A stretch of 6,041 nucleotides of DNA from Candidatus Aenigmatarchaeota archaeon (GTDB taxonomy: Archaea; Aenigmatarchaeota; Aenigmatarchaeia; PWEA01; JACQIF01): the NCBI GenBank assembly GCA_016198635.1, contig JACQIF010000019.1, forward strand, positions 1 through 6,041, in the 5' to 3' direction. Position numbers and translations under genes: made by a program. The notes under the pieces are model-generated. The model worked only from the letters and a program-made list of their open reading frames with translations, searched no databases and was not told the origin of the DNA. Below are positions 1-5,195 of the stretch, piece after piece; position 1 is the first letter of the stretch; every line of letters begins with the position of its first letter.

Positions 1-344
1 ATCCAGGTCTTGCCTATCGCAGCGTCCGTATCCCTGCGCACAGCGCCTATTTTCATCGAAGCGATGTCGCGTTTGCGTATGCCTATCTCCTCCCGAAGCT
101 CTTCAAGAATCTTCTCGCGTGCGCGCACAGGCTCGTCCCAGTAGCCTGCGACAGTCTGCCATTTGTTTTTGTACGTTAAAACGCGGTCGCCTCTTTTGAG
201 CAAGAGTATTTTGTCCTTGTACCTGACAAATACTACGACAACGGGAGCCGACGCAGACGTCGTATAGTTTATTCTGCCGTCAGGAAAATGCGGAAGCCGC
301 TTGCCCATATCATCTATGAGTTTTATCACGTCGCGTTCGTTCAC
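1..344 (-). CDS. Nudix-like hydrolase, 3' end outside the window
   Basis: The 114 visible N-terminal residues look like a Nudix fold enzyme, a family that usually cleaves nucleoside diphosphates linked to another group; the substrate cannot be told. A hydrophobic strand (residues 33-40, APVVVVFV) and a second (45-50, KILLLK) precede a Nudix box at residues 67-89 with the exact 23-residue spacing: G67, E82, E85, E86 and G88 are present. Two consensus positions differ: V73 replaces the usual Glu and E81 replaces the usual Arg. The GTG start overlaps the fen stop codon as GTGA, and a GGTGA Shine-Dalgarno site (349-353) lies four bases upstream inside fen, so the pair is probably one transcript with coupled translation. 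The C-terminus is missing. The family call is fairly safe; activity is inference because of the two changed positions. Confidence 0.72.
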   Translation of the reverse strand, partial: MNERDVIKLIDDMGKRLPHFPDGRINYTTSASAPVVVVFVRYKDKILLLKRGDRVLTYKNKWQTVAGYWDEPVRAREKILEELREEIGIRKRDIASMKIGAVRRDTDAAIGKTW

Positions 345-1363
345 TTCTTCACCCACTGGTCCAGGCGTCCCTGCGTGCCTTTCGCCTCTTCTAGTTTCTT
401 TATTGCGCTCTCAATGCGTTCGCGGCCGAACTCATGCTCTTCCACTAGAATGCGCGTCAGCTCGCGTGCGTCAGGCTCCCTCCATTTGAGGTCCGTGCGC
501 ACAGACGGCGGTTCGAGGAAGAATTCGAGAATCTCCTGCGCCGACGTCTCCCATTTCCATTCCAGCCCTGCCAACACATGCGCCAGCGTGCGTTTCTGTT
601 TTACGAGCGCTAACGCACGCTTGGGCCCTATGCCCTTGAAGCCGCCTGGGTTGAAGTCAGTGCCTACGAGCAAGCCTAGCGCAACGAGCTGTTCCCTGTC
701 TATGTCCAGCGCCTTCAAAGTTTCGTCCAAGGTTATCATCTCTGGTTCGACGTCTGCGTAGACGCGCTTGCCCGGCAGCTTGCGTTTCCCGCCGATAGCT
801 ATGTTGCGGAGGAGCCGCGGCGCGCCGAAGAGCAGCGAATCATAGTCTTGCGATGAAACTGCCCAAACGTCGTTGCGTGCGGCCATCGCAGCGGCCTGCG
901 CTTCGCCTTCTGACGGAGCTTGAACGTAAGGCACGCCCATCGCTTCCAATAGCTCTTTTGAGGATGCAATAATCTCGTCAGTCAGGCCCGTCCCTAACAC
1001 GGCGTACTTGCGCGCTTCTTGTAGGTCGCCTCGTTCAAGGGCCGCAGCGTGCTTCTCGCGCGCTTCTGCGCGTACGGCGTGTCTTTGTTCCGTAGTTGCG
1101 CTCTTGAAAGCCGGCGGAGTGCCATCGAAAACATAACAAGGCTTGGCGCCGTTCTCGAGCAGCCGTATCGTGCGGTAGAAGAGTCCGGAAATGTGAGACG
1201 TGACGCGGCCTTTTGAGTCGCGCAGCGGCGTGCCGTCCGGCTGCCTTATGATCGTCAGGAACTGGTACAGGACGTTGAACGCGTCTATCGCTATCTTGCG
1301 TCCCGTCAAGTCCTCGAGCGCGAACGGTTTCTTCACCAGCAGTTCGGAGATGTCTACGCCCAC
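341..1363 (-). CDS. fen: Flap endonuclease 1 (FEN-1)
   Basis: Structure-specific 5' nuclease that removes 5' flaps during Okazaki fragment maturation and long-patch base excision repair, working with PCNA. The 340-residue length is typical of archaeal FEN-1. The N-terminus MGVDISELL, the XPG-N region and the XPG-I region are present. Acidic metal-binding residues appear in order: D27 (AIDAFN), D80 (YVFDGTPP), E152 and E154 (PSEGEAQAAAM), D173 and D175 (SQDYDSLLFG) and D236 (GTDFNPGG). The helix-two-turn-helix DNA-binding segment is at 240-251 (GGFKGIGPKRAL). A PIP-box-like motif ends the protein (Q331, L334, W337, V338), with Trp-Val in place of the usual two aromatics. The GTG start gives the conserved Met-Gly N-terminus; the initiator-adjacent glycine is part of the active site in this family. 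A GGTG site lies five bases upstream. It is divergent from rpS15 and overlaps the downstream Nudix gene. Confidence 0.97.
   Translation of the reverse strand: MGVDISELLVKKPFALEDLTGRKIAIDAFNVLYQFLTIIRQPDGTPLRDSKGRVTSHISGLFYRTIRLLENGAKPCYVFDGTPPAFKSATTEQRHAVRAEAREKHAAALERGDLQEARKYAVLGTGLTDEIIASSKELLEAMGVPYVQAPSEGEAQAAAMAARNDVWAVSSQDYDSLLFGAPRLLRNIAIGGKRKLPGKRVYADVEPEMITLDETLKALDIDREQLVALGLLVGTDFNPGGFKGIGPKRALALVKQKRTLAHVLAGLEWKWETSAQEILEFFLEPPSVRTDLKWREPDARELTRILVEEHEFGRERIESAIKKLEEAKGTQGRLDQWVKK
349..353 (-). promoter_or_regulatory. Shine-Dalgarno site of the Nudix gene inside the end of fen
   Basis: GGTGA on the minus strand, four bases before the GTG start at 344. It fits the archaeal 16S 3' end (CACCUCC) and supports the GTG overlapping the fen stop as the true start. 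The same bases encode the last residues of the flap endonuclease. Confidence 0.6.
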
Positions 1364-1368
1364 AACAA

Positions 1369-1400
1369 CACCGTAAATATATTCCGGCGCCGCTTAAAAA
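1369..1400 (-). promoter_or_regulatory. Promoter and Shine-Dalgarno site of fen
   Basis: On the minus strand, TTTTTAA (1400-1394) is a plausible TATA box. A start site about 25 bases downstream would fall near 1370, giving a very short leader. GGTG (1372-1369) lies five bases before the GTG start. Whether the leader includes all of this Shine-Dalgarno site is uncertain. AATATATT (around 1375-1382) is too close to the start codon to be the TATA box. Confidence 0.45.
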
Positions 1401-1435
1401 GCTAGATTTTCCCTTGCTACATCCAAGACAGTGCG

Positions 1436-1443
1436 TTTAAATA
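1436..1443 (+). promoter_or_regulatory. TATA box of the rpS15-rpS3ae operon
   Basis: TTTAAATA is a near-consensus archaeal TATA element. Transcription would begin about 25 bases downstream, near 1465, giving an S15 leader of roughly 50 bases. That leader is almost filled by the hairpin at 1476-1501. Confidence 0.65.
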
Positions 1444-1475
1444 CCTTCTGTTTGTAGAGTGTAAAGCCTTTGAGA

Positions 1476-1513
1476 CCGCGTCGGTGTTCGCACGGGCGCG
1501 GATCTGTCGGTGA
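1476..1513 (+). promoter_or_regulatory. Structured rpS15 leader: hairpin plus Shine-Dalgarno site
   Basis: Bases 1476-1486 pair with 1491-1501 to make ten base pairs (one U·G wobble at 1481/1496) with one G×G mismatch (1483/1494), closed by a TTCG loop (1487-1490). The Shine-Dalgarno site GGTGA (1509-1513) follows, five bases before the ATG. The 7-mer GTCGGTG occurs both in the 5' arm (1480-1486) and over the Shine-Dalgarno region (1506-1512). The 3' arm segment 1491-1497 can therefore pair with either copy, and the second pairing would cover the Shine-Dalgarno site. The base pairing is seen directly; a regulatory role is inference. Bacterial S15 represses its own mRNA through structured leaders, but I know of no established archaeal counterpart. 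Confidence 0.5.
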
Positions 1514-1518
1514 ATCGT

Positions 1519-1974
1519 ATGGCACGAATATACTCAAGAAAGCATGGAAAATCAGGCTCGAAGCGCCCTGTGCGGAAAACGTCTCCCAAATGGGTTCGTT
1601 ACAAAGCCGACGAAACGGAGCAGCTCGTTCTGAAATTCGCCAAGGAAGGGCGTTCGTCAGCGGACGTTGGCTCGATACTCCGCGACGAGTACGGCGTCCC
1701 GAACGTGCGCGAACTGACAGGCAAGCGCATAGCAGAAATCATGATTGCTAACGGCATATACCCCAAGATGCCTGAAGACCTATTCAACCTTATGAAACGT
1801 GCTGTTGCGATAATGACCCATCTCGCCGTCCACAAGCACGACCCGTTTGCCATGCGCGGACTGGAGATTACGGAATCGAAGATAAGGCGCTTGGGGAAGT
1901 ATTACGTCCGTAAGGGACGCCTCCCCGAAGGGTGGATATACAACCGCGAGCAGGCGAAACTACTGGTTAAGTGA
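1519..1974 (+). CDS. rps15: Small-subunit ribosomal protein S15 (uS15)
   Basis: Primary 16S rRNA-binding protein that helps fold the central domain of the small subunit. The 151 residues fit the archaeal/eukaryal form. Residues 1-60 are the basic N-terminal extension absent from bacteria (MARIYSRKHGKSGSKRP..., then SPKWV). The S15 core spans about 75-151, with the conserved stretch HLAVHKHDPFAMRGLEITES (101-120) followed by KIRRLGKYYVRKGRLPEGW. I chose ATG 1519 over the in-frame GTG at 1510 because MAR... matches the family N-terminus, and because that GTG lies inside the GGTGA Shine-Dalgarno site. It is the first gene of an operon with rpS3ae; its stop overlaps or nearly touches the next start. 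In many archaea a RecJ-like gene lies near this pair; none is present between them here. Confidence 0.97.
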   Translation: MARIYSRKHGKSGSKRPVRKTSPKWVRYKADETEQLVLKFAKEGRSSADVGSILRDEYGVPNVRELTGKRIAEIMIANGIYPKMPEDLFNLMKRAVAIMTHLAVHKHDPFAMRGLEITESKIRRLGKYYVRKGRLPEGWIYNREQAKLLVK

Positions 1975-1979
1975 TTGTT

Positions 1980-2588
1980 ATGGCAGAACAAGCTCAGGAA
2001 ACGCAGCAACAGAAACAGAAGGCCGCATCGGCAAAAACCATATGGAAAGGCAAGGAGTGGTACGAGCTGGTTGCCCCGAAGCTCTTCGGCGAGCGCATCA
2101 TAACAGAGACGCCTGCGTCGGACGTCGTCCAGCTCACCGGCCGTACGGTTGTAGTAAACGCCGCGACGCTCACAGGGAACCCTTCAAAGTACTACTACAA
2201 GATTCGTTTCCGCGTCTCTAACATCAGCGGGCGGCGCGTGCTCTGCGAGTACGACGGCCATGAGTGTTCGCGGGACTTCGTGTCGCGCATGATCCGCAGG
2301 CGCTCGAGGCGCATCGATACGCGTGACGTAGTGACGCTGCAGGACGGCAAGCGCCTCGTTGTCAAGGTCATAGGGACGACGATACGGACTACGAAATCCA
2401 CCATAGAGTCGGAGGTGGCGAAGAAGGTCTCTGCGAGCGTGGCTGCTCTCGCCGCGCAGCTGACTCTTGAGGCGTTCGTGACAGAGATGCTCGCCGGGAA
2501 TCTACAGAAGAAGATACAGTCAGACGTTTCGAAGATATACCCGCTGCGCGAAGTCGAAATAAACAAGACCGACGTCCTGGCATCGTAA
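1980..2588 (+). CDS. rps3ae: Small-subunit ribosomal protein S3Ae (eS1)
   Basis: Archaeal/eukaryal small-subunit protein located near the mRNA exit site. Its 202 residues match the archaeal family length. After a glutamine-rich, probably disordered N-terminus (residues 2-18) come family landmarks: WKGKEWYELVAPKLFGE, then VQLTGRTVVVNAATLTGN, CEYDGHECSRDFVSRMIRRR, IGTTIRTTKS, and the closing KIYPLREVEINKTDVL. I chose ATG 1980 (MAEQ...). The in-frame GTG at 1971 is the alternative and overlaps the S15 stop as GTGA. The bases GTGAT (1971-1975) can instead serve as a Shine-Dalgarno site four bases before the ATG, which also explains tight coupling to rpS15. The terminal TAA is followed immediately by a TATA box for the next gene. 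Confidence 0.95.
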   Translation: MAEQAQETQQQKQKAASAKTIWKGKEWYELVAPKLFGERIITETPASDVVQLTGRTVVVNAATLTGNPSKYYYKIRFRVSNISGRRVLCEYDGHECSRDFVSRMIRRRSRRIDTRDVVTLQDGKRLVVKVIGTTIRTTKSTIESEVAKKVSASVAALAAQLTLEAFVTEMLAGNLQKKIQSDVSKIYPLREVEINKTDVLAS

Positions 2589-2589
2589 C

Positions 2590-2597
2590 TTTTTATA
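2590..2597 (+). promoter_or_regulatory. TATA box of the diadenylate cyclase gene
   Basis: TTTTTATA begins two bases after the rpS3ae stop. A start site near 2620 would give a leader of about 30 bases. This suggests dacZ is transcribed separately from the ribosomal genes, though read-through from them is also possible. Confidence 0.55.
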
Positions 2598-2652
2598 GTA
2601 GCTCGTCCAAATAACTGCACTGCTTCTAGGGTGTGGCGTCGCTTAGGCAGCG

Positions 2653-3483
2653 GTGAACGTTACGATACACAAATATCTTGGTGCAGCGACACAGGAGATT
2701 GCCAAAGCCACGAACGCCAACACGCTGGTATTCATTAGTCGTCTTGGCGCAGGCGACGAGAAGGTCCCTATAAAACTTATCGTCGTGCGCGAGCGCAACA
2801 GCGTCGTCCGCCGCGAAACGCGAACGCTGGAGATAAAAAGGCTGCCGCCGACGTCTGTCATGCAGATAAGGCAGATTGTCCTCGAAGCCGTTAACGAGAA
2901 ACTCCTCAACCCTGGAGACAAGGTCTTCTGTATTACTGATTCGTCCGTGGGCGAAGGTTTCGAAGGCCTGATGTTCATATTCACGATTAACGATGAGTTC
3001 ATGGCATTCACGACACGCGATCTAGAGACGCGCGTCGTTAGTTCTGTCTACGACTCCGTCCTGAACATTGCGAAGGAACTGGCCAAGGAAGGTCGCGAGG
3101 GACGCAAGATCGGCACGGCATTTCTCATTGGAGACCACGATGCCGTGCTGTCGCGCAGCAAGCAGTTGGTCCTTAACCCGTTCGCCGGCCACGCACTCGA
3201 GATGCGCAACGTCACTGACCCCAGGTTTAAAGAAACGCTGAAAGAGTTCGCACAGATAGACGGGGCGTTCATTCTGGACAATGACGGCTTTGTCCATGCA
3301 GGCGGGCGTTATCTTAACGCTGACGTTGCGTCTGTGAGCTTTCCCGGTCTTGGGACGCGCCACCACGCATGCGCTGCGATGTCGAAGGTCACGGACACCG
3401 TGGCTGTCGTGGTTTCAGAGAGCGGCGGAACCGTAAGGGTGTTCAAAGGCGGGAATTTGATATTGGAAGAGAAAATGATCTAA
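2653..3483 (+). CDS. dacZ: Diadenylate cyclase, DacZ type (c-di-AMP synthase)
   Basis: Condenses two ATP into cyclic di-AMP, a second messenger that in other organisms controls potassium and osmolyte balance. The enzyme works as an oligomer with the active site between DAC domains. The 276 residues match archaeal DacZ architecture: an N-terminal alpha/beta domain (about 1-120) and a C-terminal DAC (DisA_N) domain (about 125-272). DAC landmarks are IGTAFLIGDHDAV (153-165), LVLNPFAGH (172-180), the DGA motif (203-205), GLGTRHHA (232-239) and VVVSESGGTVRVFKGG (252-267). The third residue of the usual RHR motif is His here (H238). GTG 2653 is the first possible start, because an in-frame TAG lies at 2644-2646. 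No convincing Shine-Dalgarno site precedes it, unlike most neighbours. Family assignment is firm; activity is likely but untested given the His substitution. Confidence 0.88.
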   Translation: MNVTIHKYLGAATQEIAKATNANTLVFISRLGAGDEKVPIKLIVVRERNSVVRRETRTLEIKRLPPTSVMQIRQIVLEAVNEKLLNPGDKVFCITDSSVGEGFEGLMFIFTINDEFMAFTTRDLETRVVSSVYDSVLNIAKELAKEGREGRKIGTAFLIGDHDAVLSRSKQLVLNPFAGHALEMRNVTDPRFKETLKEFAQIDGAFILDNDGFVHAGGRYLNADVASVSFPGLGTRHHACAAMSKVTDTVAVVVSESGGTVRVFKGGNLILEEKMI

Positions 3484-3485
3484 GT

Positions 3486-3695
3486 TCAGTCCTTTATGCT
3501 CGACGCTACTGTTATCCAGAAGAGCCCTCCAATGAGGAGCAGTATGAATGCCAGGAGAATCGAGCCTGCGAAGCTCGCTGTCGTTGCGCCCAGCGCGTCA
3601 GGCGTGGCCTGCCCTGCTATCATGGCTCCGAATAGCACGAGCAGCGTTCCTATGGCCCAGAATATTATAGGCCGTGCGTCTGTCGGTACGCCCAT
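3486..3695 (-). CDS. Small two-helix membrane protein, function unknown
   Basis: I do not recognise this 69-residue protein. It has two hydrophobic segments, about residues 9-28 (PIIFWAIGTLLVLFGAMIAG) and 40-63 (ending LIGGLFWITVA), joined by a short polar link (TPDALGATT) and flanked by short tails, with a few charges only at the ends. A helical hairpin in the cytoplasmic membrane is the likely form. The reading frame is supported by a TATA element 25 bases before the ATG and by the fit between two genes. The mRNA is predicted to be leaderless, because no Shine-Dalgarno site precedes the ATG. Its stop is two bases from the dacZ stop on the other strand, so the two transcripts must overlap at their 3' ends. 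Its promoter shares the gap with srp54. Confidence 0.68.
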   Translation of the reverse strand: MGVPTDARPIIFWAIGTLLVLFGAMIAGQATPDALGATTASFAGSILLAFILLLIGGLFWITVASSIKD

Positions 3696-3716
3696 CTTTC
3701 TTCTGCGTGAGCAGGA

Positions 3717-3724
3717 TATATAAA
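3717..3724 (-). promoter_or_regulatory. TATA box of the two-helix protein gene
   Basis: TTTATATA on the minus strand, centred about 25 bases upstream of the ATG at 3695. This places the transcription start at or next to the start codon, hence a leaderless mRNA. Read on the plus strand the same bases are TATATAAA and could also direct a transcript toward srp54. Confidence 0.65.
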
Positions 3725-3740
3725 CTTGGCGTGAGACCTC

Positions 3741-3786
3741 TATTAAGGGTTTGCTATGAACTTCCCTCGCAAAAATACCTGAGGTG
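3741..3786 (+). promoter_or_regulatory. Putative promoter and Shine-Dalgarno site of srp54
   Basis: GAGGTG (3781-3786), eight bases before the GTG start, is a perfect match to the 16S 3' end and is the best Shine-Dalgarno site in the window. TATTAA (3741-3746) is a weak TATA candidate that would start transcription near 3768. The alternative is the bidirectional TATATAAA at 3717-3724. Confidence 0.45.
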
Positions 3787-3794
3787 CACGAGAA

Positions 3795-5126
3795 GTGCTT
3801 GAAAAACTTGGTTCTACAATACGCGGTGTAGTCGATAAGCTCACCCGCCGCGGCTACATAGACCGTGACGTGCTCGATGAGGTATCGAAAGACATACAGA
3901 GAGAGCTCCTGGCGTCAGACGTGAACGTCAAGCTCGTCTTCACTCTCACGCAGGCTATCAAGGACCGCTCGCTCAATGAGAAGCCGCCTGCGGGCGCGAC
4001 GCAGCGCGAGCATGTCGTGCGCGTCGTTTACGATGAGCTTGTGAAGTTCCTGGGAGCCGAGGCGAAGCCGCTGCCCTTGAAAAAAACGAAGGTCCTGTTG
4101 GTCGGGCTGTTCGGCTCCGGAAAAACAACCACAGCGGGAAAGCTGGCCCGCTACTACCAGAAGAAAGGGCTGCGGCCTGCGCTAGTGGCGTGCGATACTA
4201 TGAGGCCTGCCGCGTACGAACAGCTGGCACAGATAGGGAAATCTCTTGGAGTCCCTGTTTTCGGAGACCCGTCAGAGAAGGAATCCTCAAAAGTTTTGCG
4301 CGCCGCTCTGCAGCAGGTTTCCAAATACGATGTGGTCATCGTTGACTCGTCCGGACGTGACGCACTCAACGAGGAGATGATAGGCGAAGTCAAACTGTTA
4401 AACTCTATTTTGCAACCGGACGAACGCTTGCTCGTTATTCCGGCAGATTTAGGCCAGCAGGCCGGCCCGCAGGCAACCGCGTTCCGCGATGCCGTGGGCG
4501 TTACCGGCGTTATAGTAACAAAGATGGACGGCACTGCAAAAGGAGGCGGCGCGCTCTCCGCGTGCGCGGCAACCGAAGCGCCTGTGCGTCTCGTGGGCGT
4601 TGGCGAGCGTCTGGACGCGCTGGAAGAGTACGACGCAAAACGTTTCGTCTCGCGGCTCATCGGCTTTGGCGATATTGAAGGCCTTCTTGAGAAGGTCAAG
4701 GAGGTAAAGATAGACGAAAAGCAAGCCGCTAAGATAGCAACCGGAGAGTTCACTCTGGAGGAGTTTTATAATCAAATGAAACAGGTCAAAGGCGCCGGTT
4801 CGCTGACGCAGATAGCAGAGATGATACCAGGATTGGGGAAGCTTATAGGGACGAAGATACCGAAGGATGCGCTTGAGCAACAAGAACAGAAAATGGAAAA
4901 GTTCGGGCACATAATAAGATCGATGACCCCTGCGGAGAAGAAAGACGTTGACGTTATCGATGCCTCGCGCGTGCGCCGCATCGCCAACGGCGCGGGCGTG
5001 CAGGAGGCGGATGTCCGCGAGCTGCTGAAAACATACGAGCAGTCGCGGAAGATGATGCGGGCGTTGGGCAAGGGCGGCGACAAGAAGATGCGCGGCATGA
5101 TGAAAAATTTGGGTCTGAATATGTAA
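3795..5126 (+). CDS. srp54: Signal recognition particle 54 kDa GTPase (SRP54)
   Basis: Binds signal sequences emerging from the ribosome and, with 7S RNA and SRP19, delivers them to the receptor FtsY at the membrane. The 443 residues match the family. The N domain covers about 1-90. The G domain shows G1 GLFGSGKTT (104-112), G2 DTMRPAAYEQL (134-144), G3 DSSGR (184-188), G4 TKMDGTAKGGGAL (242-254) and G5 GVGE (268-271). The methionine-rich M domain spans about 320-443, with the RNA-binding segment SRVRRIANGAG (391-401) and the tail RKMMRALGKGG. G3 differs from the usual DTAGR at two positions. The GTG start is set by the GAGGTG site eight bases upstream. It is a single-gene unit, convergent with the small unknown gene downstream; no 7S RNA or SRP19 gene is in the window. 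Confidence 0.97.
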   Translation: MLEKLGSTIRGVVDKLTRRGYIDRDVLDEVSKDIQRELLASDVNVKLVFTLTQAIKDRSLNEKPPAGATQREHVVRVVYDELVKFLGAEAKPLPLKKTKVLLVGLFGSGKTTTAGKLARYYQKKGLRPALVACDTMRPAAYEQLAQIGKSLGVPVFGDPSEKESSKVLRAALQQVSKYDVVIVDSSGRDALNEEMIGEVKLLNSILQPDERLLVIPADLGQQAGPQATAFRDAVGVTGVIVTKMDGTAKGGGALSACAATEAPVRLVGVGERLDALEEYDAKRFVSRLIGFGDIEGLLEKVKEVKIDEKQAAKIATGEFTLEEFYNQMKQVKGAGSLTQIAEMIPGLGKLIGTKIPKDALEQQEQKMEKFGHIIRSMTPAEKKDVDVIDASRVRRIANGAGVQEADVRELLKTYEQSRKMMRALGKGGDKKMRGMMKNLGLNM

Positions 5127-5168
5127 CCGCTCAGAAAGCGATGAAAGTCTTGACCGAATATATAAAAT

Positions 5169-5189
5169 GGGCCTGCAAAATACAGGCTC
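5169..5189. other. Hairpin in the convergent gap after srp54
   Basis: Bases 5169-5175 pair with 5183-5189 (seven pairs, one G·U) around the loop CAAAATA. It sits between the srp54 stop (5126) and the stop of the oppositely oriented small gene (5196), so it could form the 3' end of either mRNA. On the minus strand it is accompanied by short T runs (TTTT at 5180-5177 and 5167-5164), which suit archaeal termination better than the hairpin itself. The function is inferred. Confidence 0.4.
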
Positions 5190-5195
5190 TAAGAA

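Noticed and set aside
288..761. Plus-strand open frame of 157 codons opposite fen and the Nudix gene
   Set aside because: It is antisense to two recognised genes and has a Ser/Arg-rich composition typical of a shadow frame.
1510..1518. GTG 1510 as the start of S15
   Set aside because: It lies inside the GGTGA Shine-Dalgarno site, and the ATG at 1519 gives the conserved MAR... N-terminus.
2195..2620. Minus-strand open frame of 141 codons
   Set aside because: It is antisense to rpS3ae with no promoter or recognisable protein features.
2640..2655. Small hairpin CGCT...AGCG just before the dacZ start
   Set aside because: Only four base pairs; expected by chance in sequence of this composition.
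4154..4753. Minus-strand open frame of 199 codons
   Set aside because: It lies wholly opposite the SRP54 G domain, and its serine- and proline-rich sequence is a reverse reading of real codons.
5127..5195. Possible C/D box small RNA (CGATGAA near 5139) in the srp54 downstream gap
   Set aside because: The C box is imperfect and no matching D box lies at a suitable distance.
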